Assembly: GCA_963798855.1 (NCBI GenBank)
Contig: CAWCUU010000002.1
Coordinates: 62,001 to 126,000 of the forward strand
DNA from: CAWCUU01 sp963798855
GTDB taxonomy: Bacteria; Gemmatimonadota; Gemmatimonadetes; Longimicrobiales; RSA9
Length of the DNA: 64,000 bases
Reading direction: 5' to 3'
Shown here: positions 15,122-23,785 of the stretch, in pieces
Numbering within the stretch: the stretch's first letter is position 1
Layout: the number at the start of each line of letters is the position of its first letter
Translations under genes and position numbers: made by a program
The notes under the pieces: generated by a model
The model's database searches: none
Seen by the model: only the letters and a program-made list of their open reading frames with translations
Told to the model about the DNA's origin: nothing

Positions 15122-16102
15122 ATGCGTCGACTAATGATTCTGGTTCATCTCCCTTTTATCTCCGGGTTGCTGCCACATCTGGCTTCAGCGCAACAACAGG
15201 CCAGCCGCCCTCCGATCATCGACGTTCACCTGCACGCTCTGGGAGTGGAAGCACTGCGGAGCTTCGGTCCCAATCCGATCACACATGCGGCGCCACCGGC
15301 GTCGGTCGAGGAGCATGTCCGGCGCACGCTGGCTGAAATGAAGAAGTACAATGTGGTTCTCGGCATTGTGGGCGGAAGTACCGTGTGCCCTGACAACTGC
15401 GGGGAAGAGGTGGCGCGCTTCCTCGCCGCTGCGCCAGAACGCGTCCGGGGCTCGGCCGCGTTTGGACGCCCTGGCTCAAACGTCGACTCGCTTCGTGCGC
15501 AGTATTCAGCGGGTAAAATCGTCGCCATGGGTGAAGTGCTGGCGCAGTACGAAGGCCTATCTCCCTCCGATTCGGCATTCGAGCCGTATTGGGATCTCGC
15601 CGAGATACTGGATATTCCGGTAGGTGTCCATACCGGGCTCAGCTTCCCCGGTGTCACGCAGATGGGCGCCCCGATGGGCGCTCCGAACTTCCGCGTCGCT
15701 CTTGGTAACCCGATACTCCTGGAGGGCATGCTGAACCGGCACCCGAAGCTCCGCGTCTACCTGATGCATGCGGGCCACCCATTCCTCGCCGAAACCATCG
15801 GGATCCTCCAGGTCTATCCGCAAGTGTACGTGGACATTGCCGCGATCGACTGGATCCAGCCGCGTGCGGAGTTCTACGCGTACCTGAAGGTGCTGATTCG
15901 TGCCGGATTCGCAGACCGAATCATGTTCGGCTCAGACCAAATGGTGTGGCCCGATGCGATCGGTCTCGCCATCGATGCAATTGAATCCGCTGGATTTCTC
16001 ACAGCGCAGCAGAAGCGTGACATCTTCTACAACAACGCCGCGCGCTTCCTGAAGCTGTCGCCCGAAGAAATCGCGCGTCACCACGGGCGCGGGGTCGGGT
16101 GA
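15122..16102 (+). CDS. Exported amidohydrolase-family protein (paralogue 1)
   Basis: A 326-residue secreted metal-dependent hydrolase. A signal peptide (LMILVHLPFISGLLPHLASA) precedes IIDVHLHALG, the H-x-H of amidohydrolase 2 (ACMSD-like) TIM barrels. Further metal/catalytic candidates are MGEVLAQYEG, IPVGVHTG, LRVYLMHAGHP and IMFGSDQMVWPD (the conserved late Asp). GGGAGG stands 4-9 bases before the ATG. A second gene of the same family follows 1.2 kb later at 17342; the two share LRVxxMHAGxP and FADRIMFGSDQMVWP-type motifs, so they are divergent duplicates. AGCTAAC at 15014 upstream resembles an attC left box. Confidence 0.85.
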   Translation: MRRLMILVHLPFISGLLPHLASAQQQASRPPIIDVHLHALGVEALRSFGPNPITHAAPPASVEEHVRRTLAEMKKYNVVLGIVGGSTVCPDNCGEEVARFLAAAPERVRGSAAFGRPGSNVDSLRAQYSAGKIVAMGEVLAQYEGLSPSDSAFEPYWDLAEILDIPVGVHTGLSFPGVTQMGAPMGAPNFRVALGNPILLEGMLNRHPKLRVYLMHAGHPFLAETIGILQVYPQVYVDIAAIDWIQPRAEFYAYLKVLIRAGFADRIMFGSDQMVWPDAIGLAIDAIESAGFLTAQQKRDIFYNNAARFLKLSPEEIARHHGRGVG

Positions 16103-16200
16103 ATCCCTTCCGCCGGCAGCGGCGTAGCGTCGGTGTTTCCGGCGTCTTCGACCGGACTCCTGGAGCTACACTCCAACTCGGTCGCACTCAGGAGGTTCAG

Positions 16201-16587
16201 ATGAAGAGAGTTACAGGCATCGGAGGAATCTTCTTCAACGCGAACGACCCTGTCGCACTACGAGCTTGGTACAAGCAGCACCTCGGTATTGACGTCCAGG
16301 AATGGGGAGGCACCGCGTTCACCTGGACCAATGCAGAGGGCAATCCGACAAACGGAACGACCGTCTGGTCCATCGGCGCCGCCACTGGTGAGTCCTTCCC
16401 ACCAAGCAAGTCGACCTTCATGGTCAACTATCGAGTCGAAGATTTGGCCGCTGTACTTATGTCGCTTCGCGACGAAGGATGCAACGTCCTGGAGAAGACG
16501 GACGACTCCGAGTACGGAAAGTTCGGTTGGGTCATGGATCCCGAGGGCAACAAGGTCGAACTCTGGCAGCCGCCCCCGGGGCAGTGA
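16201..16587 (+). CDS. VOC-superfamily (glyoxalase-fold) protein
   Basis: A 128-residue single-module VOC protein: GIGGIFFNANDPVALRAWYK, QHLGIDVQEWGG, TFMVNYRVEDLAAVLMSLRD and WVMDPEGNKVELWQPP. The last motif carries the metal-ligand glutamate (KVELW). The family covers dioxygenases, glyoxalases and antibiotic-binding proteins; no more precise function can be read. AGGAGG at 16191-16196 gives an excellent ribosome binding site for the ATG. Confidence 0.87.
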   Translation: MKRVTGIGGIFFNANDPVALRAWYKQHLGIDVQEWGGTAFTWTNAEGNPTNGTTVWSIGAATGESFPPSKSTFMVNYRVEDLAAVLMSLRDEGCNVLEKTDDSEYGKFGWVMDPEGNKVELWQPPPGQ

Positions 16588-16791
16588 GCTCCACGCCTGA
16601 AGACCAAATGCCGGCAACGGGCGCCCGATGAAAAGGGCGACGAGCGTGGGAAGGAGGTGGCACCGGCCGGTTCGGAACCCGGGAGACGTTATGCGCCCTG
16701 CTGACTGCGAACCGACGGCTGCAGGGATCGACTTGTAGGTGCCAGGTCGGCCTGCGACAATAAACGCACAGCGCACACGGGGGTCCAAGAC
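16588..16791 (+). other. Spacer with an attC-type right core
   Basis: GTTATGC at 16688-16694 matches the right core seen in many attC sites, and CCGGTTCGGAACCCGG just before it forms a small stem. No left box was found after the 16587 stop. The next gene begins 98 bases after the core, as in a cassette. Confidence 0.35.
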
Positions 16792-17232
16792 ATGAACTCG
16801 ACCAGGAGCGCCACGACCCACGACAAACGTGACGGTGCGCCTGCGAATCTCGTTTCGATCGATCCGTTCTTCATCGTGAAGCACCTGGAGACGTCGATCT
16901 CCTATTACATCGACCGCCTCGGCTTCCAACTCGATTTCAAAGGTCCAGACGACGACCCCTATTACGCCAGGGTGAGCCGCGATGGGATTGGCATCATGCT
17001 CAAGTCGATCCTTCCAGACGTGCTCCCACGTCCAAATCACACTCGCCACGAGTGGGCGCGTTGGGACGCGTACATCTACGCTTGCGACCCCGACACGTTG
17101 TTCGAGGAGTTCAGCAAGCGCGGTGTGTCCTTCGTGACTGAGCTGTCGTTCATGGAGGAGGGCCTGTGGGGCTTCGAGCTCAGCGATGCCGACGGGTATG
17201 TTCTTGCGTTCGCCCGAGTCCGCAAAAAGTAA
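16792..17232 (+). CDS. VOC-superfamily (bleomycin-resistance-like) protein
   Basis: A 146-residue VOC protein with an N-terminal extension of about 20 polar residues, then VSIDPFFIVKHLETSISYYI, DRLGFQLDFKG, ISRDGIGIMLK-like strand, YIYACDPDTLFEEFSKRGV and GFELSDADGYVLAFARV. Glutamate in the last strand of the usual metal site is replaced by a less typical FAR context, so it may be a binding protein rather than an enzyme. The start is uncertain within the polar N-terminus; no strong ribosome binding site precedes ATG 16792. Confidence 0.82.
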   Translation: MNSTRSATTHDKRDGAPANLVSIDPFFIVKHLETSISYYIDRLGFQLDFKGPDDDPYYARVSRDGIGIMLKSILPDVLPRPNHTRHEWARWDAYIYACDPDTLFEEFSKRGVSFVTELSFMEEGLWGFELSDADGYVLAFARVRKK

Positions 17233-17341
17233 CCCCCGCGGAGTGTCGGAGCGCGGCTCGGAGGTGAGCGATTTCGAGGGAAACGAAACAGGCCGCAAGA
17301 GCATACGGGTCGGCTGCGAAAGTGACAGATCGGGAGGTGTC

Positions 17342-18364
17342 ATGAGAGTTGCTGCAGCGGGGCTATTGCTACTTGCGATGACGGTGAGCGGCGCATCGGC
17401 GCAGCAGCGGGCGTTGCCGATCATCAATGTGCATCTTCATGCGCTTCCGGCCGATGATCAGGGGCCGCCCCCGCTGGCGATCTGTACGCCGATCGTGGTG
17501 CCGGGTGATCCGTCACAGCCCTGGCCACAGCGGATCATGCAGGCGTTCAAGAGCCCGCCGTGCCCGGATCCGGTCTGGTCGCCGGAAACGGATGATGCCC
17601 TTCGGGAGCGGACGCTCGAGATCCTGGAACGCAGGAACATCATCGGTATCGCAAGCGGGCCGCTGGCAATCCTGTCCGACTGGAAGGCGGCGGCACCCGA
17701 CCGGATTCTCGAGGCGTTCCGGCTGAATCTGCAGCGGGATTCCGTTTCGCCCGATTCGCTACGAAGCGCGCTGAAGTCGGGTCGTTTCGTCGCACTGGCG
17801 GAAGTCACGAATCAGTATGCGGGAATCGCGCCGGACGATCCTGCATTCGATCCGTATCTGGCCGTGGCCGAAGAGCTGGACATACCGGTGGGCATCCACA
17901 TTGGTACGGGTCCGCCGGGAGCGCCTTACCTGGGTTTCCCGGCGTACCGGGCCCGGCTTCACAGCCCGCTGACGCTCGAAGAGGCGCTCGTGCGGCATCC
18001 GAAGCTCCGAGTGTGGGCCATGCATGCGGGGTGGCCCATGCTGGACGACCTGCTGGCGGTGCTGTGGACGTATCCGCAGGTGTACGTGGATGTTGGAGTG
18101 ATCATCTTTGCGCTTCCACGCGAGGAATTCTATCGCTACCTGAGGACCGTGGTGCAGGCGGGGTTCGCGAGTCGGGTGATGTTCGGATCGGACCAGATGG
18201 TTTGGCCCGAGGCCATCGAGCGAGCGATCCAGACAATCGAAGACGCACCGTTCCTGACGCAGGAACAGAAGCGCGCGATCCTGTACGGCAACGCAGCGCG
18301 GTTCTTCCGGCTGGATCGTAGCCAGACGGGTCGCTCCGGTGTGCAGGGATCAGACGGCACATGA
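17342..18364 (+). CDS. Exported amidohydrolase-family protein (paralogue 2)
   Basis: A 340-residue secreted hydrolase with signal peptide AAAGLLLLAMTVSGASA and the first metal motif IINVHLHALP. Later motifs are VALAEVTNQYAGI, LDIPVGIHIGTGPP, LRVWAMHAGWPM and VMFGSDQMVWPEAIERAI. Compared with paralogue 1 it has an insert after the first strand (GPPPLAICTPIVVPGDPSQP), which may shape the substrate pocket. GATCGGGAGG ends five bases before ATG 17342, which rules out the longer frame from 17186. Substrate unknown. Confidence 0.85.
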   Translation: MRVAAAGLLLLAMTVSGASAQQRALPIINVHLHALPADDQGPPPLAICTPIVVPGDPSQPWPQRIMQAFKSPPCPDPVWSPETDDALRERTLEILERRNIIGIASGPLAILSDWKAAAPDRILEAFRLNLQRDSVSPDSLRSALKSGRFVALAEVTNQYAGIAPDDPAFDPYLAVAEELDIPVGIHIGTGPPGAPYLGFPAYRARLHSPLTLEEALVRHPKLRVWAMHAGWPMLDDLLAVLWTYPQVYVDVGVIIFALPREEFYRYLRTVVQAGFASRVMFGSDQMVWPEAIERAIQTIEDAPFLTQEQKRAILYGNAARFFRLDRSQTGRSGVQGSDGT

Positions 18365-18482
18365 GGCGTCGACCGTGAAGAACCATGCAGACGATGCGCC
18401 GGGTGTCCAGGCATGGATTGAGGGGGTCAGGCCCGAGCAGCGATCCCTCGTGCCTGGAGACCTGACCGGAAAGGAGCGATCC

Positions 18483-18745
18483 ATGACAGGGCGGTTTGGG
18501 GTGTCCCTCCCGTGCCTGATGCTGCTGGCCGCCCTCGGCGGATGCGGCGCGACGGCGGACCGACACGCCGCCCACCAACCCGTCGTGACGGGGTGATCGA
18601 GCTGCTCGAGGCGAGGCCCGATATGCGCTCAACGAGGACGAGGCGTTCAGCCACTGGCGAGGACCGCCTTCCCGGACATGCGCGTGAAGATGGACTCCGT
18701 GATCGGAGAGGGAGATCACGCGGTGAGTATCGGCGGCAGGTGAAT
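18483..18745 (+). pseudogene. Decayed SnoaL-like (ester cyclase/NTF2-fold) lipoprotein gene
   Basis: AAAGGAGCG stands before ATG 18483, which opens a lipoprotein signal (LPCLMLLAALGGCGA) but stops after 37 residues at 18596. Another frame then encodes TAFPDMRVKMDSVIGEGDHA, the hallmark strand pair of SnoaL-like polyketide cyclases (FPD-x-x-x-x-x-x-x-x-x-EGD), ending at 18745. At least one frameshift and a loss of the middle therefore separate the parts. An intact lipoprotein of the same class is encoded at 60804-61337. From 18746 to 19197 no sound gene was found; GCTTAAC at 18908 is an isolated attC-like box. Confidence 0.6.
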
Positions 18746-19197
18746 CCGGGGGGTCCATGATCTACGACGCGGATGCGTTCGCCCATTATTTCGACGGCGT
18801 CGGCCGCCGAGTCGCATCGCGCCGCGGTTTCGGGGGCTGCCGTCGAGCAGCCGACGAGCCTGCTGCTGCTCTCGACGAAAGAGCTCGGCGCCCAGCACGA
18901 GCAGATGCTTAACCATGCTAAGGGGCTCCGGACGGCCAAGTCCAATCGTGACAATCGGATGCAAATCTGCGGTTGGTTAACCGAGTCAATCGTTCGCGAG
19001 GGCCGCGCGCGCGGATGAGCGCCGATCCGCAGGGGCGGCCCGCGGGCATCAGCGCCGGCCACCCCCTACCATCGTCCACCCGATCGTGCCATCCTTACAG
19101 ACCCCGCGGCCCGGGCGGGGCCGCACGTCGACCCCGCCGGACGCGGTGGATGCACCTGCATCCGATCTCCCGATTTCCAGTTACCAGAGAGCTGAAG

Positions 19198-21285
19198 ATG
19201 GATGGTCACAGGACCCCGGCGCGCTGGGCGCTGAGTCGTTCCGGCATCGCGATCGCGGCGATCGTGCTCGCCTCGCCGCTCGCGGCGCAACAGGCGACAG
19301 AGCAGCAGGCGCCGTCAGCCGCTGCGCCCACGCTCGGTCTCGGCATCGACACCGCGAACATGGACCGCTCGGTGCGGCCGCAGGACGACATCAACGAGTT
19401 CGTGAACGGCACGTGGCTGAAGAGCGCAGAGATTCCGGCGGACCGCTCGAGCTGGGGCTCGTTCGTCGAGCTGACGGAGAAGAGCGACTCAGCGCTGCGG
19501 CTGATCGTCGACGACGTCGCGGCCAGGACGAACGCGCCGGCCGGATCCGAGGAGCGCAAGATCGGCGACTTCTACCGGAGCTACATGGATACGGCGCGGA
19601 TCGAATCGCTCGACACGAAGCCGCTGCAGCCGGAGCTCGACGCGATCGCCGGCATCGGCTCGGTCGCCGATCTGCCCGCGGCGTTCGCCCGGGCGCAGCG
19701 GGTCGGGGTGCAGATCCCGTTCGGCGCCTTCGTCGGACAGGACCAGAAGAACTCGTCGGCCTACGTCGTCTCGATCACGCAGTCGGGCCTGGGCATGCCG
19801 GACCGGGACTACTATCTGCGCGACGACGCGAAGTTCGCCGGCATCCGGAAGAGCTACGTCGACTACATCACGAGCCTCATGACGCTCGCCGGGCGGCCCG
19901 ACCCGGCCGGCGCGGCGCAGCGCATCATGGCGCTCGAGACGAAGATCGCGGAAAAGCACTGGGAGCGGGCGAAGCTGCGCGACCGGGACAAGACGTACAA
20001 CAAGATGAGGGTCGCCGAGGTGGACGCGCTGACGCCGTCCTTCGACTGGCCCACGTACCTGAAGGCCGCGCGCATGGGCGAGGCCGAGGACGTCGTGGTG
20101 CGCCAGCCCGACTACCTGCAGGCGCTCGAGCCGATACTGAGGGGCACTCCCGCGTCGACCTGGAAGGAGTACCTCACCTACAAGCTGCTCTCCTCCTACG
20201 CCGACGAGCTGCCGTCCGATTTCGAGCGGGCGCGCTTCGACTTCTACGGCCGCACGCTCTCCGGCCTGCAGGAGATGCGCTCACGCGAGAAGCGCGGTGT
20301 GGCCGAGGTGGAGGGCGCGATGGGCGAGGCGCTGGGCAAGCTTTACGTCCAGCGCTACTTCAAGCCCGAGGCGAAAGCGCGCATGGACGCGCTCGTGAAG
20401 AACCTGCTGGCGGCGTTCAGGCAGGGGATCGAGGAGCTGGACTGGATGAGCCCGGCCACGAAGGCGCAGGCGCAGGACAAGCTCGCGCACTTCACGGTGA
20501 AGATCGGCTACCCGGACAAGTGGCGCGACTACTCGACGCTCGAGATCCGGCCCGGTGATCTGGTCGGCAACGTCATGCGCGCACAGATGTGGCGCTACGA
20601 CGACCGCGCCGGCCGGCTCGGCGAGCCCGTCGACCGCACCGAATGGGGGATGACACCGCAGACGGTGAACGCGTACTACAATCCGACGAACAACGAGATC
20701 GTCTTTCCCGCCGCGATCCTGCAGCCGCCGTTCTTCAACGTGGAAGCCGACGATGCCGTGAACTACGGCGGCATCGGCGCCGTGATCGGCCACGAGATCA
20801 GCCACGGCTTCGACGATCAGGGCCGCAAGTCGGACGGCATGGGCAACCTGCGCGACTGGTGGACGGCCGCGGATGCGCAGGCGTTCCAGGCCCGCACCGA
20901 CAAGCTCGACGCGGAGTACTCCGCCTACGTTCCGATCGACTCGCTGCACATCAACGGCAAGCTGACGATGGGCGAGAACATCGGCGACCTGAGCGGGCTC
21001 GCGGTCGCGCTGCGCGCGTACCACATGTCGCTGAACGGCAAGCCCGCGCCCGTCATCGACGGCTTCACCGGAGACCAGCGCTTCTTCATGGGATGGGTGC
21101 AGGTGTGGCGCACGAAGATGCGCGACGAGGCGCTGCGCCAGCAGCTGCTGACGAACCCCCACTCCCCGGGCAGCTACCGCGCGTTCGTCCCGCTCACGAA
21201 CATCCAGGCGTTCTACGACGCGTTCGACGTGAAGCAGGGCGACGAGATGTGGCGGCCGCCGGAGGAGCGGGTCAGGATCTGGTAG
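19198..21285 (+). CDS. M13-family (neprilysin/PepO-like) zinc metalloendopeptidase
   Basis: A 695-residue exported peptidase. A signal peptide (SGIAIAAIVLASPLAAQQ) leads into the M13 N-terminal domain (RPQDDINEFVNGTWLKSAEI). The zinc site is complete: IGAVIGHEISHGFDDQGR (HExxH), GENIGDLSGLAVALRAY (third ligand in GENIGD) and NAYYNPTNNEIVFPAAILQP (substrate-binding motif). Length is as in PepO and neprilysin. It should cleave peptides in the periplasm. ATG 19198 is placed by the signal peptide. The last 73 bases overlap the convergent gene on the minus strand. Confidence 0.95.
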   Translation: MDGHRTPARWALSRSGIAIAAIVLASPLAAQQATEQQAPSAAAPTLGLGIDTANMDRSVRPQDDINEFVNGTWLKSAEIPADRSSWGSFVELTEKSDSALRLIVDDVAARTNAPAGSEERKIGDFYRSYMDTARIESLDTKPLQPELDAIAGIGSVADLPAAFARAQRVGVQIPFGAFVGQDQKNSSAYVVSITQSGLGMPDRDYYLRDDAKFAGIRKSYVDYITSLMTLAGRPDPAGAAQRIMALETKIAEKHWERAKLRDRDKTYNKMRVAEVDALTPSFDWPTYLKAARMGEAEDVVVRQPDYLQALEPILRGTPASTWKEYLTYKLLSSYADELPSDFERARFDFYGRTLSGLQEMRSREKRGVAEVEGAMGEALGKLYVQRYFKPEAKARMDALVKNLLAAFRQGIEELDWMSPATKAQAQDKLAHFTVKIGYPDKWRDYSTLEIRPGDLVGNVMRAQMWRYDDRAGRLGEPVDRTEWGMTPQTVNAYYNPTNNEIVFPAAILQPPFFNVEADDAVNYGGIGAVIGHEISHGFDDQGRKSDGMGNLRDWWTAADAQAFQARTDKLDAEYSAYVPIDSLHINGKLTMGENIGDLSGLAVALRAYHMSLNGKPAPVIDGFTGDQRFFMGWVQVWRTKMRDEALRQQLLTNPHSPGSYRAFVPLTNIQAFYDAFDVKQGDEMWRPPEERVRIW

Positions 21286-21812
21286 GGGGCGGTCGCCCCC
21301 CTCCACGTCATACCCCCCGGAGGGTGGTCACGCGCTCCGCAGGTGCTCGCGACATCGGCGACGAAGCGCTGGACGGAGGCCTCGGCGATACGGTGGCCGA
21401 CGACGGCATCGAGCGCAGCGCCGAGCGCGGCGAGCGGCGGCTCATAGCTCCCGGAGAAGTCGAGCTGGGTCTCGGTCGAGGTGAGCGGGTAGATCGACAG
21501 CACGGCGTCCATGACCGGGAAGAGCGCGGGCCGGCGGCTGGCCTTCCAGCCGAGGCGGATCCGCGTCGTCGGGGTCACGCCCGGCGCGGCGGCGACCTCA
21601 TCGACGGAGGCGATGGTAATGTCGACCTGCGCGCCCACCTCGACGCCGCCGAGATCCACGCGCAGCTCGGAGGCGAGGGAGCGGGCGCGATCGGCGGCCG
21701 CTCGCGTGGCGGAGCGGAAGACCTCGAGCGCATCTTCGGTGAGCGCCGCACGCACCTGCGCGTACGGCTTGTTCACGTAATCGTAGCTCCGCACCTCAGG
21801 CCGCTTCGCCAT
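21213..21812 (-). CDS. SRPBCC-like protein of unknown function
   Basis: A 199-residue protein: YDYVNKPYAQVRAALTEDAL at the N-terminus and a strand-rich middle (VDITIASVDEVAAAPGVTPT; LDFSGSYEPP) with a long C-terminal helix, the plan of polyketide-cyclase/START-like folds. The final 25 residues are read antisense to the end of the M13 peptidase gene and look non-native (SSGGRHISSPCFTSNAS), so the original stop may have been lost. No partner gene is evident. Confidence 0.55.
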   Translation of the reverse strand: MAKRPEVRSYDYVNKPYAQVRAALTEDALEVFRSATRAAADRARSLASELRVDLGGVEVGAQVDITIASVDEVAAAPGVTPTTRIRLGWKASRRPALFPVMDAVLSIYPLTSTETQLDFSGSYEPPLAALGAALDAVVGHRIAEASVQRFVADVASTCGARDHPPGGMTWRGATAPYQILTRSSGGRHISSPCFTSNAS

Positions 21813-21940
21813 GTCGCCTCGCGCTGCTCGAGTCGCGCCGACCTCCGCGCACCAAGATGCCCGCTCCTTCGGCCCGCGTCGAGGACTCTCGTGCCGGTGA
21901 ACGGCTCGCGGCCGGTTTGACTAGCCCCGTGCCCCCGACT

Positions 21941-21994
21941 AGCCTGATTAGCCTGACTAGCCTGATCAGCCTGACCAGCCTGACCAGCCTCACC
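21941..21994 (+). repeat. 9-bp tandem repeat, six units
   Basis: Six units of AGCCTGAYY run head to tail: AGCCTGATT, AGCCTGACT, AGCCTGATC, AGCCTGACC, AGCCTGACC, AGCCTCACC. They lie 20-73 bases before the start of the sdh operon and between divergent genes. The fifth and sixth positions vary only C/T in most units. A spacing or slippage-prone element affecting the sdh promoter is conceivable. Confidence 0.85.
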
Positions 21995-22013
21995 CCGTGA
22001 TGGAGGTCGGTGA

Positions 22014-22817
22014 ATGGCGAACGCCGTTGCGCCGCTCGCGCAGCGTTCCTTCGGCGAGACGTCGCGTCCCGATGTCTGGTGGCTCTCACCCGCGGCCGTG
22101 TTCATTGGGCTCGGCGCCTTCGTCGTCTACGCGACGTGGGCGGCGTTCCAGGGCGCCAACTACTGGTGGGGGCCGTATCTCTCGCCGTTCTACTCGCCGG
22201 AGATCTGGGGCACGTCGCCGCACGCGTGGCTGCAGGGTCGGCCGGCATGGTGGCCCGGCTGGCTCGTCTTCTCGCCGGCCCTGCTCATCCTCTGGGCGCC
22301 CGGCGGGATGCGTTTCACCTGCTACTACTACCGCGGCGCGTACTACAAGTCGTTCTGGGCCGATCCCCCCGCGTGCACGGTCGGTGAGCCGCGCAAGCGC
22401 TACCTCGGCGAGCGGCACCTCCCGCTCGTGCTGCAGAACGTCCACCGCTACTTCATGTACATCGCGATCCTCTTCATCGTGATCCTCGCCAGGGACGCGT
22501 GGATCGCCTTCTGGTTCACGGACCCGGCGACCGGCGGGCGAGAGTTCGGCGTCGGCGTCGGCTCACTGGTGCTCACGGCGAACGCGGTCCTGCTGGGCGG
22601 CTACACGTTCGGCTGCCACTCGCTCCGCCACCTGGTCGGCGGTCGGCTGACGCAGCTCTCCCGGGCACCGGCGCAGCGGACGGCGTATCGCGCGGTCAGC
22701 TGCCTCAACCGCGGGCACATGCGCTGGGCGTGGCTCAGCCTGTTCTGGGTCGCCTTCTCGGACTTCTACGTGCGGATGGTGGCGATGGGCGTGTTCCACG
22801 ACTTCCGCATCCTCTGA
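22014..22817 (+). CDS. Succinate dehydrogenase membrane anchor/cytochrome b subunit
   Basis: A 267-residue integral membrane protein with about five hydrophobic segments (WWLSPAAVFIGLGAFVVYAT; LVFSPALLILWAPGG; YFMYIAILFIVILARDAWIA; GSLVLTANAVLLGGYTFG; WLSLFWVAFSDFYVRMVAM). Candidate heme ligands are His in LQNVHRYFMYI and GCHSLRHLVGG. It is the first gene of a unit with SdhA and SdhB and resembles the single large anchor found in actinobacterial-type succinate dehydrogenases, replacing separate SdhC and SdhD. GGAGG is at 22002-22006. Confidence 0.75.
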   Translation: MANAVAPLAQRSFGETSRPDVWWLSPAAVFIGLGAFVVYATWAAFQGANYWWGPYLSPFYSPEIWGTSPHAWLQGRPAWWPGWLVFSPALLILWAPGGMRFTCYYYRGAYYKSFWADPPACTVGEPRKRYLGERHLPLVLQNVHRYFMYIAILFIVILARDAWIAFWFTDPATGGREFGVGVGSLVLTANAVLLGGYTFGCHSLRHLVGGRLTQLSRAPAQRTAYRAVSCLNRGHMRWAWLSLFWVAFSDFYVRMVAMGVFHDFRIL

Positions 22818-22824
22818 TCCGACA

Positions 22825-23778
22825 ATGGACCTGCTCGGCATCCACCACCTGACCGCGATCTCCGCGAGCATCCGCGAGAACCTGCGCTTCTATACGCAGG
22901 TGTTGGGGCTGCGGCTCGTGAAGCGCAGCGTGAACCAGGACGACGTGTCGGCCTACCACCTCTTCTACGCGGACGCGATCGGCAGCCCGGGCACGGACAT
23001 GACCTTCTTCGACTGGCCCGTGCCGAGGGAGCGGCGTGGCACCCACAGCATCACCCGAACACACCTGCGCGTGCGCGGGCGTGGAACGCTCGACTGGTGG
23101 GGGGAGCATCTCGCCGGGCACGGCGTGAAGGCGGATGCGATCGCAGAGATCGACGGCAGACTCACACTCGACTTCGAGGACCGCGAGGGGCAGCGGCTCG
23201 CGCTCGTCGACGACGGCGGTGCGGGCCCCGACTCCGTGGCCTGGGACCACAGCCCGGTGCCCGGCGAGCACCGCATTCGCGGGCTGGGACCGATCCGCAT
23301 GAGCGTGCCGAGCATCACGGAGACCGACGCGGTCCTCACGCGCGTGATGGCGCTACGTCCGACGCGGCGCTACGCCTACCCGGCGCACGCCGAGCCGAAC
23401 GTGCACGTCTACGAGATGGGGGATGGCGGCCCGCACGCGGAGGTGCACGTCGCGGTCGAGCCCGACCTGCCGGTGGCGAGGCAGGGAGCGGGCGCCGTGC
23501 ACCACGTGGCGTTCCGCACGCCGAGCGAGGAGGAGTACCACGGCTGGACCGAGCGGCTGAACGCGATGGGCGTGCCGAACAGCGGCGAGATCGACCGCTA
23601 CTACTTCCGCAGCCTGTACTTCCGCGAGCCGAACGGCGTGCTGTTCGAGATCGCGACGGACGGGCCCGGCTTCGCGGTGGACGAGGACCCGGCGACGCTC
23701 GGCAACCACGTCGCCCTGCCGCCGTTCCTCGAGCCGCAGCGTGACACGATCCTGGCGAACCTGAAGCCGCTCGAGTGA
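22825..23778 (+). CDS. Ring-cleaving dioxygenase (MhqO/glyoxalase-type) inside the sdh operon
   Basis: A 317-residue two-module VOC protein: IHHLTAISASIRENLRFYTQ opens module 1 and GAVHHVAFRTPSEEEYHGWT module 2, ending with SLYFREPNGVLFEIATDGPG. The His (IHHLT, VHHVA) and Glu (LFEIA) ligands match extradiol-type dioxygenases such as MhqO, which cleave hydroquinone-like rings. It is translated 7 bases after the anchor subunit and 7 bases before sdhA, so it is part of the operon. A link between quinone breakdown and a quinone-reducing complex is inference. Confidence 0.87.
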   Translation: MDLLGIHHLTAISASIRENLRFYTQVLGLRLVKRSVNQDDVSAYHLFYADAIGSPGTDMTFFDWPVPRERRGTHSITRTHLRVRGRGTLDWWGEHLAGHGVKADAIAEIDGRLTLDFEDREGQRLALVDDGGAGPDSVAWDHSPVPGEHRIRGLGPIRMSVPSITETDAVLTRVMALRPTRRYAYPAHAEPNVHVYEMGDGGPHAEVHVAVEPDLPVARQGAGAVHHVAFRTPSEEEYHGWTERLNAMGVPNSGEIDRYYFRSLYFREPNGVLFEIATDGPGFAVDEDPATLGNHVALPPFLEPQRDTILANLKPLE

Positions 23779-23785
23779 GGTCCAG

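Noticed and set aside
18757..18912. Short frame starting MIYDADAFAHYFDGVG after a GGGGGT
   Set aside because: It might be the start of another decayed gene, but 51 residues with no family match cannot support a call.
19086..21920. Long plus-strand frames in other phases of the M13 peptidase
   Set aside because: High GC keeps these frames open; the peptidase frame has all catalytic motifs, the others are arginine-rich shadows.
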